Numbered from the stretch's first letter, positions 1-8,654 are shown. The stretch is DNA of 64,000 nucleotides from JAQVCM01 sp040403095 (GCA_040403095.1 JBBALI010000017.1:1-64000), one strand, 5' to 3'. Translations and numbers: made by a program. The notes: generated by a model from the letters alone, not told the origin.

Positions 1-173
1 GTCTTGATTTCATAAATTACCTTAATGGAAGCGATATTTCCATATTTAGAAGACAAAGGTGCGCCACTAAGAATCGAAAACTCTTCCTGACTTTCGATTT
101 TGCTCAAATATTGTTGTGCTTCTGAAGAACAAGAGCTGAGGAGAATTAAAACAAGTAGAAATCGAAATACCAT
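1..173 (-). CDS. Partial lipoprotein (N-terminus only)
   Basis: About 57 residues are visible, reading from ATG at 173 down to the left edge, where the frame is still open; the C-terminal part lies outside the window. The N-terminus is a lipoprotein signal peptide: hydrophobic FLLVLILLSSC with a lipobox cysteine at about residue 15, followed by serines and a glutamine-rich stretch. It is therefore probably a periplasmic or outer-membrane-anchored lipoprotein. Nothing in the visible mature part (SKIESQEEFSILSGAPL region) identifies a family. It is divergent from the CotH gene at 366, with a 192-bp intergenic region between them. Function unknown. Confidence 0.6.
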   Translation of the reverse strand, partial: MVFRFLLVLILLSSCSSEAQQYLSKIESQEEFSILSGAPLSSKYGNIASIKVIYEIK

Positions 174-300
174 GAATAGAATTTATTTATATTCGTCAAA
201 AACGCATTCTCATCAATAAAATTATAAATGCAAAATAAGTACAATAAAAGTTACACTTTAACCACAAATTAGTTCAATTAAATGATAAATTTAGTATTTC

Positions 301-331
301 TTTGATATGGTTATTTTCTTAACTAAATTTG
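301..331 (+). promoter_or_regulatory. Bacteroidota-type promoter of the CotH gene
   Basis: TTTG at 301-304 is followed after 19 bp by TAAATTTG at 324-331, matching the Bacteroidota -33/-7 consensus TTTG-N19..20-TAnnTTTG. Transcription would start near 337, giving a ~30-nt leader before ATG at 366. Among the best spacing matches in the window. Confidence 0.65.
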
Positions 332-365
332 AAGTAATGTAAAAATTTTATTTCAATTCAAAATA

Positions 366-3300
366 ATGAAGATATACCATATTCTATTCCTTGTTTTCCC
401 TTTGAATTTATTTTCTCAAGTATTTTTGAATGAGGCATCCAATGCAAATGTTTCTACTTTTGTATTACCAAATGGTACCGATCCCGATTGGATTGAATTG
501 TACAATTCATCAAATGCAAATATCAATATGGTTGGTTATTTTTTATCTGATGACTCAACTAATTTGCAAAAATGGACTTTCCCAAACTTAAATTTACCTC
601 CTAACGGATTCGTTACAATTGCTGCCACAAGTAATTTAAATCAATCAACAAACTACTTTTACGAAACGGCAGTTTTTGCAAATAACACATGGAAATACAT
701 CATTCCGAATTCAAATTTAGCGCCAGATTGGAATAATCTTTCTTTTGATGCTTCTGCTTGGAATTCTGGACAAATGAGCGTTGGATATGGAGATGATGAC
801 GATGAAATTGAAATTTCAAATCCGACTACTTCAGTTTATGCGCTTATTAATTTTTCTATTTCAGATACTTCAAAAATCAAAAAAGCACTTTTAGACTTGG
901 ATTTTGATGATGGTTTTGTTGCATACCTAAATGGAATTGAAATTGCGAGAGTTGGACTAACGGGAACGCCACCAAATTGGGATGAATTAGCCACCGATAA
1001 TGAAGCAACTTTAATTCAAGGTGGAAATATATCTTCATTTGAAATTAATCAGTTGATTTTAAAATCCGCCATGAAAAATGGTCAAAATGTCCTCGCGATT
1101 GAAGTGCATAACAGCTCAACTACTTCTTCTGACTTGACGATGTTGCCATTTTTGAGTTTTGGATACGAAACACCCAATTCTTTTTATGGAGGAAATGTGC
1201 ATTCTTATTTCAATACTGTTTTTCCAAATTCAACTTTAGAAACAAACTTTAGTATCAGCAATGAAGGAGAAATTATTTATTTGTCAAATCCATTAGGAAT
1301 TGTTATCGATTCATTAATAGTACCTGATTTAGAACCTGATATGTCAGTGGGTAAATTCATGGATGGAATCCAAAATGATAAACTTTTCACCCTTCCAACA
1401 CCTGGACAAAGCAACAATCTTTCGCTAGCTTTTGAAGCTTTTGAAAATCCACCCATTATCAATATTGATGCACAGTTTTTTCAGGATTCATTGAAAATTA
1501 CTATCTCCAATAACAGTTTTTATGGTGGACAAGTTTATTATACCTTGAATGGTGATACTCCCACAATAAACTCAAATCTTTACATGGATACTATTTCAAT
1601 ATTTGACAACAGTATTTTGAAAGCAATTTGTATTTCATCTTCAGATTCAATTTTACCAAGTTTAATAGCTATTGAATCTTATTTTCTAGCTGCCGATTAT
1701 GCACTTCCTGTGATTTCAATAACAACAGATTCACTCAATTTATATGGTCCAGATGGGATTTTTGACAATTACAATACCGATTGGAAAAAACCTTGTGTAA
1801 TTGAATATTTCGACAAAGAAGGAATCAAGCAATTTGAATCACGAGCATCTATCAAACCAGACGGTGGGGCAGGAGGAAGTCGCTCAAATCCGCAACACAG
1901 TGTGACAATCGAACCATCGAATTTACTCTATGGTGAAGGAAAACCTATTAAATATCCTTTGATTCCTGAAAAAAGTTTTATCAAAGAATTTGATGCTTTT
2001 TACCTTAGAAATGGAAGTAATTATTGGAATCAATACCCACAAAAGGACGCAACTTTCATGCGTATCATGCGCGAATCGAATGCCAATTCTCAAGCATATT
2101 CTCCTGTGATTGCATACGTGAATGGCGAGTATTTTGGTGTTTATGAATTGCGTGAAAAAGCAAATGAGGGCTATTTTTCCACCAATTTCGGAAATGACAA
2201 AGACAGTTTAGACTTACTTTCTGTTTCCTATTTTTACGGAGCTGGAGTTCTGAGAACAGTGAAAGGATCAGATTCCAGTTTTTACTCAATGAAAGATCTT
2301 GTTACAACTTACGATCCAGCTGCAAGCGATTATTTTTCAGTTTGTAACAAGAAATTAGACTTATACAATTTTACAGATTATTTGGTAGGTGAAAATTGGT
2401 TTGCAAATTATGATTGGATTTACAACAACATGAAAATTGCAAGAACGCAATCTACAGACAATAAATGGAAGTTTTTCTTGCAAGACATGGAACTTGGTTT
2501 GGGTGGTTGGAGTGATTTTAATTCCAATCTTTTTGACTATTTTAGAAATGAAAATCAACCAAATCCCTATTGGGAAATTTTCAACGGCTTGAATCAAAAT
2601 ACTGAATTCAAAAACTATTTTGTCAATCGTTATGCGGACTTGATGAATACCACTTTTCAACCTGACTATTATTTGCCGATTGTTGAAAGCATGTATCAAC
2701 AATTATTGCCTGATTTACCAAAGCATTTTGAAAGATGGACTGGGGATCCAACTGGTGGAATGAATAACTATTTAAATATTAAAAATAATATTTTATACCA
2801 ATTTTCAAATCGAAATCAAGCAGTTAGAAATCAAATTGTGAATGAATTCGCGTTGGTTAAACCTGTTACGGTTTACCTCAATGTTGAACCTGCAGAGGCG
2901 GGATATATCAAAATTTCAACCATCGTCCCTGATCAACTTCCTTGGACTGGAGTTTATTTTGATGGTGTTCCTGTTGAAATTACTGCAGTCGCTAATCCTG
3001 GTTATATATTTAATCATTGGAAAGCAAATACAACGTTGGCTTCACAGCAATTGGACTCTGCTAACTTCACAATCAATATCGGAAGCGATGATTCTTATAT
3101 CGCTGTTTTTACCGGCATTTCTGAACCACTTTCTTTGACCATTTCTGAAATAAATTACAATCCAGACCCTTCTGTTGATGGCGGAAATTGGATTGAATTG
3201 CACAATTTTGGAACAACGCATTTGAATTTGACAAATTGGTCAATCAAATCGAAAAATTTCTGGGATAAATATGATTTTGAAGATGGTGTTTCTATTCCAT

Positions 3301-4361
3301 CAGAGGGTTATTTGGTCATTTGTGAAGATACTAATTTGTTCAAAAATACGTATCCAAATGTAACGAATTTTGTAGGTGCAACTGGTTTTCCTTGGAGCAA
3401 CAAATTTGATTCCATTCAAGTGTATGATGCACACAAAAAACTGGTTATCAACACCACTTACACTGACGAAAAACCATTTCCAATTTGCGCAGATGGATGG
3501 GGGAGAACATTGGAAAATCAGTACTTAAATTCAGTAAAAATTGATTCTAGCAATTGGTTTTGTGGCTGTATTGGTGGTTCTCCCGGGGCAAAATATACGC
3601 CTTGCGATGAACAACTTCAAATTTCCGAAATCAACTATAATAACATCAGTGCTGTTTACAATGCGGGAGATTGGATTGAAATCAAAAATAATTCTGGTCA
3701 AGAATTAGATTTGTTAAATTATGTTTTCAAAGATGCTAAGAACAACCACATTTTTAATTTTCCATCAATCGTGCTGCAACCGAATAATTATTTAGTATTA
3801 ACGAATAGCAAAGAATTATTCCAAAAGCGCCATCCAGAAGTTGAAAACGTTATTGGCAGTTTTGATTTTGGTCTTTCGAACAAAGAAATTTTGAGATTAT
3901 TTGATGCAAGTGAAACATTGATTTCAAGTATAATTTACCGAAATGACGATAATTGGCCTGTGATTCCTTCTTTGGAAGATTTCACTTTGGAATACAATTT
4001 TTCGAATGGATTTGTTGACCCAAACGCTCCAACATCATGGTTTGCAGGTTGCGAAGGCGGTTCGCCGGGTCGTGCATTTGAAAATTGTCCTGTATTGACT
4101 GATGGTGATTTTTGCAACATTTATCCAAATCCAACGAATGGAAGTTTCACCGTTGCTTTTCAAAATGAAAACAATTCAAGTAACAAAACAAAGATTCAAA
4201 TCATCGACATGAATGGAAGATTGATCTTCGAAGAAGAAATCTATGCTATTGAAGCAACCGTTGGAAAAGAAATTAACCTAGATTTCGCTAGAGCTGGAAT
4301 GTATTTTGTGAAAGTGATCCAAGAAAGCAAAACGAAGCAGTTGCGAATTGTGAAGATTTAG
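366..4361 (+). CDS. Secreted CotH-kinase-like protein with lamin tail domains and T9SS type A sorting domain
   Basis: This 1331-aa exported protein starts with a signal peptide (residues 1-18, ending FSQ). Visible domains: a lamin-tail-like domain (about 19-95, NEASN...DPDWIELYNS), a sugar-binding-like jelly roll (about 100-270), a CotH-kinase-like region (about 480-800, with YGVYELREK and an FLQDMELG motif near 703-710), two further lamin tail domains (about 921-1040 and 1083-1190, each with ISEINYN and W-IE-N motifs), and a C-terminal T9SS type A domain (about 1248-1331, IYPNPTNGSF...GMYFVKV). CotH proteins are atypical protein kinases of spores; their role in secreted Bacteroidota proteins is not established. 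The usual DxD-type metal motif reads DME here, so activity is uncertain. Expected location is the cell surface or medium after T9SS export. Monocistronic, with its own promoter and a weak terminator. Confidence 0.8.
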   Translation: MKIYHILFLVFPLNLFSQVFLNEASNANVSTFVLPNGTDPDWIELYNSSNANINMVGYFLSDDSTNLQKWTFPNLNLPPNGFVTIAATSNLNQSTNYFYETAVFANNTWKYIIPNSNLAPDWNNLSFDASAWNSGQMSVGYGDDDDEIEISNPTTSVYALINFSISDTSKIKKALLDLDFDDGFVAYLNGIEIARVGLTGTPPNWDELATDNEATLIQGGNISSFEINQLILKSAMKNGQNVLAIEVHNSSTTSSDLTMLPFLSFGYETPNSFYGGNVHSYFNTVFPNSTLETNFSISNEGEIIYLSNPLGIVIDSLIVPDLEPDMSVGKFMDGIQNDKLFTLPTPGQSNNLSLAFEAFENPPIINIDAQFFQDSLKITISNNSFYGGQVYYTLNGDTPTINSNLYMDTISIFDNSILKAICISSSDSILPSLIAIESYFLAADYALPVISITTDSLNLYGPDGIFDNYNTDWKKPCVIEYFDKEGIKQFESRASIKPDGGAGGSRSNPQHSVTIEPSNLLYGEGKPIKYPLIPEKSFIKEFDAFYLRNGSNYWNQYPQKDATFMRIMRESNANSQAYSPVIAYVNGEYFGVYELREKANEGYFSTNFGNDKDSLDLLSVSYFYGAGVLRTVKGSDSSFYSMKDLVTTYDPAASDYFSVCNKKLDLYNFTDYLVGENWFANYDWIYNNMKIARTQSTDNKWKFFLQDMELGLGGWSDFNSNLFDYFRNENQPNPYWEIFNGLNQNTEFKNYFVNRYADLMNTTFQPDYYLPIVESMYQQLLPDLPKHFERWTGDPTGGMNNYLNIKNNILYQFSNRNQAVRNQIVNEFALVKPVTVYLNVEPAEAGYIKISTIVPDQLPWTGVYFDGVPVEITAVANPGYIFNHWKANTTLASQQLDSANFTINIGSDDSYIAVFTGISEPLSLTISEINYNPDPSVDGGNWIELHNFGTTHLNLTNWSIKSKNFWDKYDFEDGVSIPSEGYLVICEDTNLFKNTYPNVTNFVGATGFPWSNKFDSIQVYDAHKKLVINTTYTDEKPFPICADGWGRTLENQYLNSVKIDSSNWFCGCIGGSPGAKYTPCDEQLQISEINYNNISAVYNAGDWIEIKNNSGQELDLLNYVFKDAKNNHIFNFPSIVLQPNNYLVLTNSKELFQKRHPEVENVIGSFDFGLSNKEILRLFDASETLISSIIYRNDDNWPVIPSLEDFTLEYNFSNGFVDPNAPTSWFAGCEGGSPGRAFENCPVLTDGDFCNIYPNPTNGSFTVAFQNENNSSNKTKIQIIDMNGRLIFEEEIYAIEATVGKEINLDFARAGMYFVKVIQESKTKQLRIVKI

Positions 4362-4369
4362 AATGTTTT

Positions 4370-4386
4370 AAAACGATTCGTTTTTT
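4370..4386 (+). terminator. Weak terminator after the CotH gene
   Basis: A 6-bp stem AAAACG/CGTTTT with an ATT loop, nine bases after the stop codon, runs into a T-rich stretch. The stem is short and AT-rich, so the call is tentative. Confidence 0.45.
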
Positions 4387-4392
4387 CTTTTG

Positions 4393-4475
4393 TGCGCACG
4401 ACTGGACTCGAACCAGCACACCACTGAAGGCACCAGCCCCTCAAGCTGGCATGTCTACCATTTCACCACGTGCGC
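4393..4475 (-). tRNA. tRNA-Leu (anticodon GAG)
   Basis: The reverse strand folds as an 83-nt class II tRNA. The 7-bp acceptor stem is GCGCACG/CGTGCGC with discriminator A, the anticodon stem is CCAGC/GCTGG around loop TTGAGGG (anticodon GAG, reading CUC and CUU), there is an extended variable arm as expected for leucine, and the T loop is TTCGAGT. CCA is not encoded: the bases after the discriminator read CAA. It lies between a plus-strand gene and the terminator of the ECF operon. Confidence 0.95.
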
Positions 4476-4545
4476 AAAATCCAAAATTGGATGCGCAAAT
4501 ATACTTATTTCAAGCTGATTTTATTGGAAAACTAAAAAAATGATC

Positions 4546-4581
4546 TAAAAAAAACACCCCGCTCAAATGAATGAACGGGGT
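4546..4581 (-). terminator. Rho-independent terminator of the ECF sigma operon
   Basis: On the minus strand the 6-bp stem ACCCCG/CGGGGT (4576-4581 with 4556-4561) encloses a 14-nt loop and is followed by a run of T (complement of 4546-4554). It lies about 50 bases after the stop of the last gene of the sigma-factor operon. Confidence 0.75.
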
Positions 4582-4632
4582 TCTCTAGAATGATAACTTT
4601 AAAAGTTAACATGGAAAAAAATTTGCAATGAA

Positions 4633-5070
4633 TCAAAATGGAGGTGGACCTTTTGGTTTTTCTGTTCTCAATTCAATTAAATATTTTTCTTTTTGTTTAC
4701 TATTTAATATTTTTAGAATTCTTTGGTGATGTTTGAAAAGTATCATTTCAAAGCTCGGTTGAACAAATTTCAAAGAATCGCAATCTCCATTTTTCTTCAC
4801 AAAACAATCAATACGCTGTTTATGTTCATTCTGATTGATTTTTTTTATCGAGTCAATTTCTTTTTGGTGTTGATCAAAAATTGCTTGAAGTTTTGTTTGC
4901 TGCTTAGAATCAAGTGCTAAAATGTCATTGAGTTTTTCAATTACGTGTTTTAAATGTGATTTATGATCTGGTCTTGGTTTGGGAGCAAGCAAAATCAAAC
5001 CGATAAATAGGAGGTTGAAAATTCCAAAAATGAAAAATCCTCTTTTGTAAAATTTCGGGGTAAAATTCAT
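4633..5070 (-). CDS. Spy/CnrX-like membrane-anchored periplasmic sensor
   Basis: A 145-aa protein with an N-terminal membrane anchor (about 10-30, GFFIFGIFNLLFIGLILL) and a highly charged, helical periplasmic domain (about 35-135) rich in Lys, Gln and His (DHKSHLKHVI, KHHQRILKIL), ending in a Pro-rich tail. Size, topology and helical repeats resemble the Spy/CpxP/CnrX (heavy-metal resistance) superfamily. Its ATG overlaps the stop of the preceding 101-aa gene in an ATGA junction, and the operon begins with an ECF sigma factor. The layout parallels CnrH-CnrY-CnrX, in which the X protein senses metal or envelope stress and controls the anti-sigma factor. Family assignment rests on composition and context, not on a diagnostic motif. 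Confidence 0.6.
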   Translation of the reverse strand: MNFTPKFYKRGFFIFGIFNLLFIGLILLAPKPRPDHKSHLKHVIEKLNDILALDSKQQTKLQAIFDQHQKEIDSIKKINQNEHKQRIDCFVKKNGDCDSLKFVQPSFEMILFKHHQRILKILNSKQKEKYLIELRTEKPKGPPPF

Positions 5071-5372
5071 AATTCTTGATTGTAATATTGATTGTAGTAA
5101 TTGTTTGATTCTAAATATTCTGAATAAGAATTATCTTTCAATTGTTCTGAGGTTTTTAAATTAGCATTCAGCGCTTTGAAAGCAACAAATGCATTTAAAA
5201 TAAGAATTGTGGTCAACAAAGCCCAATTGAATTTAGATGCTTTTTCAATATTTGTAGTAGATATTTTACTCAAAATTCTAGTTTCAAAAAAATCAGGAAC
5301 AGTTCTTTGCTCCCAGTTTTCAAGTACATTGAAGAGTTTATCTTCGTGATTATTTGAATTTTTTGTTTCCAT
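5067..5372 (-). CDS. Putative single-pass anti-sigma factor
   Basis: A 101-aa protein with a cytoplasmic N-terminal segment (1-47, with LENWEQRTVPDFFETRILSKI resembling the short sigma-binding helix of RsiW/CnrY-like proteins), one transmembrane helix (about 48-66, WALLTTILILNAFVAF) and a short, Tyr/Asn-rich outer tail. There is no HxxxCxxC zinc motif, so it is not a ZAS-type anti-sigma factor. It lies 8 bases downstream of the ECF sigma gene and overlaps the sensor gene by 4 bases. The anti-sigma role is inferred from size, topology and position. Confidence 0.6.
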   Translation of the reverse strand: METKNSNNHEDKLFNVLENWEQRTVPDFFETRILSKISTTNIEKASKFNWALLTTILILNAFVAFKALNANLKTSEQLKDNSYSEYLESNNYYNQYYNQEL

Positions 5373-5380
5373 TTTAATCT

Positions 5381-5977
5381 TTAGATGTTCTTTTTATTGT
5401 TTTCCCTCATTTCTGGAAAATAGGAAATAAGCTTTTCTTTCAATATAATTTTTGCCCGAGCTAAAATTCCTTCCACTGCTTTTTCACTGCATTCCATGAT
5501 TTGCGCAATTTCTTTCTGACTCATTCCTTCCATGTACTTCAATACAAATGCAGTTTTGTATTTATCCTTCATTTCGTCCAAAGTGTCTGCAATTATTTTT
5601 GCATATTCTTTGTTTTCCAAATGTTCATATGGTGTGAAATCATTGTTTGCAGGAATTTCTTGCGCCAAACCAAACAACGATAAAAGTCCTGTAGATTTTC
5701 TTTTTTGCCTGCTTTGTGAGCGCAAATAATCCAAACATCGACTTACTGTAATTCTATAAATCCAAGTTTTTAAACTGCTTTTCTCTTCAAATTGTGCAAT
5801 TGAATTGAAAATAAGAATAAAAACTTCTTGGGTTTGATCTTCAGCAATATCCGATTGTTTTAAAAAGGAATAGCAGGTATTGTAAACCTTATTTTGATAA
5901 AGTTTAACCAACTTTTCATAGGCAAGCGAATCGCCTGACTTTAAAGATTCAATGAAAAGTTGTTCTTCTGTCATCAT
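5381..5977 (-). CDS. ECF-family RNA polymerase sigma factor
   Basis: About 198 aa. The sigma-70 region 2 spans about residues 10-85 (LYQNKVYNTCYSFL, DQTQEVFILIF, KTWIYRITVSRCLDYLR), and region 4 spans about 130-180 (TAFVLKYMEGMSQKEIAQIMECSEKAVEGILARAK, the helix-turn-helix for the -35 element). The linker carries an insertion (STGLLSLFGLAQE). The frame opens at a TTG at 5980, but two consecutive ATG codons at 5977 and 5974 are more likely starts. First gene of a three-gene operon with the anti-sigma and sensor candidates, so it probably drives an envelope- or metal-stress response. Confidence 0.9.
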   Translation of the reverse strand: MMTEEQLFIESLKSGDSLAYEKLVKLYQNKVYNTCYSFLKQSDIAEDQTQEVFILIFNSIAQFEEKSSLKTWIYRITVSRCLDYLRSQSRQKRKSTGLLSLFGLAQEIPANNDFTPYEHLENKEYAKIIADTLDEMKDKYKTAFVLKYMEGMSQKEIAQIMECSEKAVEGILARAKIILKEKLISYFPEMRENNKKNI

Positions 5978-6044
5978 CAATTTTACTTGGAATTCACTTT
6001 TATTTTAACGCCTCAAATATTAGAAAGGTGAGTTAATAATCAAT

Positions 6045-6073
6045 AAAAAAGGACAACTTTTGCAAATTGTCCT
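6045..6073 (-). terminator. Terminator of the ornithine aminotransferase gene
   Basis: On the minus strand the 7-bp stem AGGACAA/TTGTCCT (6067-6073 with 6050-6056) with a 10-nt loop is followed by six T residues, about 25 bases after the stop codon. Confidence 0.75.
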
Positions 6074-6097
6074 AATGAAATATAATTTTGTATGATT

Positions 6098-7372
6098 TTA
6101 AAATTCTAAAATAGTTTTTTCAATAATCGCCACACATTCCATCAATTGTTCTTCAGTCATCACCAAAGGCGGAGCAAAGCGAATGATATTTCCATGCGTC
6201 GGTTTTGCAAGTAAGCCATTGTCTCTCAATTTTAAACACAAGTTCCATGCAGTCTCGCTGTCAGGAGAATCATTTACAATAATTGCATTCAACAAACCTT
6301 TTCCTCTCACTTTGACAACCAAATCAGATTTTTCAATAATACGTTGCATTTCGTTTCTGAAAATTTCACCTAATCTGCGTGCATTTTGAATCAAATTTTC
6401 ATTGTAAACCACATTCAACGCAGCAACAGCAACGGCTCCAGCAATTGGATTTCCTCCGAAAGTTGAACCGTGTTGACCTGGTTTAATCACATTCATGATT
6501 TCATTGTTTGCCAAAACCGCAGAAACTGGATAAACGCCACCTGACAATGCTTTTCCAAGTATCAAAATATCTGGTTGATTGAACGTTACTTGTTTTTCGC
6601 ATTTGTTTTCACAGGTGCAATTTCCGCAAACTGCCAACAAACTTCCTGTGCGCGCAATTCCTGTTTGAACTTCGTCTGCAATAAAAAGTGCATTGTATTT
6701 CGTGCAAAGTGCTCTTGCGTTTGTCAAGAAATCTTCATCAGGTGTGTAAACTCCCGCTTCACCTTGAATTGGTTCAACCAAAAAACCTGCAATATTTTCT
6801 TGTTTCAATGCTTCTTCCAATGCATTCACATCGTTGTAGGGAATTTTGATAAATCCTGGAGTAAAAGGTCCGAAATTATTTTTAGCATCGTTGTCACTTG
6901 AAAAGGAAACAATAGTGGTTGTTCTTCCATGGAAATTGCCTTCGCAAACGATAATTTTAGCAGCGTTTTCCGCAATTCCACGCTTTTCGTAAGCCCATTT
7001 TCTGCAAAGTTTGATGGCAGTTTCAACCGCTTCAGCACCTGTATTCATCGGTAAAACTTTGTCAAAACCGAAATATTCAGTGATGTGTTTTTCATAAACT
7101 CCAAGTACATCATTATAAAATGCGCGGGAAGTCAAAGTCAACGTTTTTGCTTGATTGATCATTGCATCGACAATCGCAGGATGACAATGTCCTTGATTTA
7201 CTGCAGAATATGCCGATAAAAAATCATAATATCTTTTTCCTTCAACATCCCAAACGTAAACGCCTTCACCTTTTGTTAAGACAACTGGTAGTGGGTGGTA
7301 ATTGTGTGCACCGTGTTGGTCTTCCAACTGCATCAATTCTTCTGAAGTGTAATTTTCCATGGTAGAAATCAT
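6098..7372 (-). CDS. rocD: Ornithine aminotransferase
   Basis: Class III PLP-dependent aminotransferase of 424 aa (420 if the second ATG at 7360 is used, which fits the family better). It moves the delta-amino group of ornithine to 2-oxoglutarate, giving glutamate-5-semialdehyde, in arginine/ornithine catabolism and proline metabolism in the cytoplasm. Diagnostic stretches are HNYHPLPVVL near the N-terminus, NTGAEAVETAIKLCRKW, EGNFHGRTT, VEPIQGEAGV, DEVQTGIARTG and the PLP-lysine motif ILGKALSGGVYPVSA (Lys near 273). Unusual feature: between IARTG and the PLP-lysine motif there is a cysteine cluster, CGNCTCENKC (about residues 247-256), absent from textbook enzymes; it could bind a metal. Monocistronic, with a good promoter and a terminator. 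Confidence 0.93.
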   Translation of the reverse strand: MISTMENYTSEELMQLEDQHGAHNYHPLPVVLTKGEGVYVWDVEGKRYYDFLSAYSAVNQGHCHPAIVDAMINQAKTLTLTSRAFYNDVLGVYEKHITEYFGFDKVLPMNTGAEAVETAIKLCRKWAYEKRGIAENAAKIIVCEGNFHGRTTTIVSFSSDNDAKNNFGPFTPGFIKIPYNDVNALEEALKQENIAGFLVEPIQGEAGVYTPDEDFLTNARALCTKYNALFIADEVQTGIARTGSLLAVCGNCTCENKCEKQVTFNQPDILILGKALSGGVYPVSAVLANNEIMNVIKPGQHGSTFGGNPIAGAVAVAALNVVYNENLIQNARRLGEIFRNEMQRIIEKSDLVVKVRGKGLLNAIIVNDSPDSETAWNLCLKLRDNGLLAKPTHGNIIRFAPPLVMTEEQLMECVAIIEKTILEF

Positions 7373-7462
7373 CTGTAATTATTTTGATAAAAGTTATTCA
7401 TCGCGGAGAACAACAATCCTTTCCTCTATTAAAATAGGAGAGAAATCATCCCAAAAGTGTGT

Positions 7463-7493
7463 CAAAGATAATTTTTAAAAGTTGTTTGACAAA
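7463..7493 (-). promoter_or_regulatory. Promoter of the ornithine aminotransferase gene
   Basis: On the minus strand TTTG (7490-7493) is followed by a 19-bp spacer and TATCTTTG (7463-7470), a full match to the Bacteroidota consensus. The leader would be roughly 85-100 nt. Confidence 0.65.
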
Positions 7494-7621
7494 ATTGGAA
7501 TGCATAAATCTATGTTAGAAATTTCGAAATTAAGTAATGCAAATAATTGATTTTGATTGAAAGTAGGCGGATATGTCGAATATATTGATAAATTAGCGCT
7601 TTAACCCCAAAAAGAGATTTT

Positions 7622-8131
7622 ATGAATGATTTTTTAGATTTAGAAGTAGTGGAGACAGAAAAGAAATTACCTCCATTTTTGAAAGTGCTCTGTATTCTTA
7701 CATTTGTAGGAGCTGGATTGGGAATTTTAGGAGCAATCTATGCCATTTTCATGCAAGGATTTACTTTGAGAATGTTAGAAAATTCAAGTAATGCTTATCA
7801 AAGCAATCCTTTCTTCAAGGCTTTTGATAACTCTGCTTATATTTCTGCATTAAAAAAATGGGGACAAATCAACAATTTGTTGGCGCTTTTGGGTTCAGGT
7901 TTATGTTTATTCGGCGCTTTAATGATGTGGAAATTGAAGAAAAGTGGCTTCTTCCTGTATGTTGGAGGTCAAATTTTACCATTTATTGGGATGTATGGTT
8001 TGATGGGAGGTTTAATGCCTAATAGTTCTGGACCACTCGCTGGTTTTGCAATTTTTGGGCAAGTATTTGCTATCATTTTTCCTTTAGCATTTGTCATCAT
8101 GTATGGAGTAAATTACAAACATTTGAAATAG
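7622..8131 (+). CDS. Multi-pass membrane protein of unknown function
   Basis: A 169-aa protein with a short acidic N-terminus (NDFLDLEVVETEKK) and four predicted membrane helices: about 23-45 (LCILTFVGAGLGILGAIYAIF), 80-100 (NNLLALLGSGLCLFGALMMW), 107-128 and 140-160. The region between helices 1 and 2 (SSNAYQSNPFFKAF) is polar. I recognise no catalytic motif; many Flavobacteriales encode similar small integral proteins with a DLEVVE-like acidic leader. First of a co-directional run of five small membrane-protein genes reaching 9800. Confidence 0.7.
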   Translation: MNDFLDLEVVETEKKLPPFLKVLCILTFVGAGLGILGAIYAIFMQGFTLRMLENSSNAYQSNPFFKAFDNSAYISALKKWGQINNLLALLGSGLCLFGALMMWKLKKSGFFLYVGGQILPFIGMYGLMGGLMPNSSGPLAGFAIFGQVFAIIFPLAFVIMYGVNYKHLK

Positions 8132-8213
8132 AAATTGGTCGATATTTTTTTGCATTGTCAAAAAAAAATATTAACAATTTTTCACAAAGGTGTATTTCAA
8201 TTAAAGTATTCTT

Positions 8214-8221
8214 TTATATTT
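8214..8221 (+). promoter_or_regulatory. -7 box of the 128-aa membrane protein gene
   Basis: TATATTTG matches TAnnTTTG exactly, 27 bases before ATG 8248. No convincing TTTG was found at the -33 distance. It shows that 8248 is transcribed separately from 7622. Confidence 0.5.
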
Positions 8222-8247
8222 GCACCGATAACTATAAATAAATCATT

Positions 8248-8634
8248 ATGTCAGAATTAAATGTATCTAACGCGCCTCAAGGAAAAGGATTGGCCGTTAC
8301 AGGTTTTGTCCTTTCTTTAGTAGGACTTATTTTCTCATCTTGGATCGCTGCTATCGCAGTTGTATCTATTATCGCTGGTGGAAGCGCATGGTTAATGTAC
8401 TTTTGGTTGGTTCTTTGTATTGCAAGTATCGTACTTTCAGTTATGGGAATGAGCAAATTAGGAAAAACTGGTGGTAAAAAAGGTTTAGGAATTGCAGGAA
8501 TGATCATCGGGATTGTTGCTACAATTTATTCTATCATCTTAGTTTTGGGATTAAGTGTTGCTGCAAGTGCTGCTGATTCAGTTGGTTCTGGTGCTATGCA
8601 AGATGCAATGGAAGAAGCAATGCAAAATAGATAA
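8248..8634 (+). CDS. DUF4190-like small membrane protein
   Basis: A 128-aa protein that begins with a short polar leader (SELNVSNAPQGKGLAVTG) and has three hydrophobic segments (about 15-37, 43-68, 82-108) separated by a basic Gly/Lys turn (SKLGKTGGKKGLGIAGMIIG). The GLAV.GFVLSLVG and KGLGIAGMIIGI repeats are typical of DUF4190-type proteins. It ends in a small amphipathic tail (MQDAMEEAMQNR). Function unknown. It has its own promoter and is followed by a strong terminator. Confidence 0.7.
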   Translation: MSELNVSNAPQGKGLAVTGFVLSLVGLIFSSWIAAIAVVSIIAGGSAWLMYFWLVLCIASIVLSVMGMSKLGKTGGKKGLGIAGMIIGIVATIYSIILVLGLSVAASAADSVGSGAMQDAMEEAMQNR

Positions 8635-8654
8635 TATTTATCATAACTTTTTTT

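Noticed and set aside
4393..4475. A phage attachment site at the tRNA-Leu gene
   Set aside because: tRNA genes often host integration, but no integrase, direct repeat of the tRNA 3' end or phage gene is present nearby.
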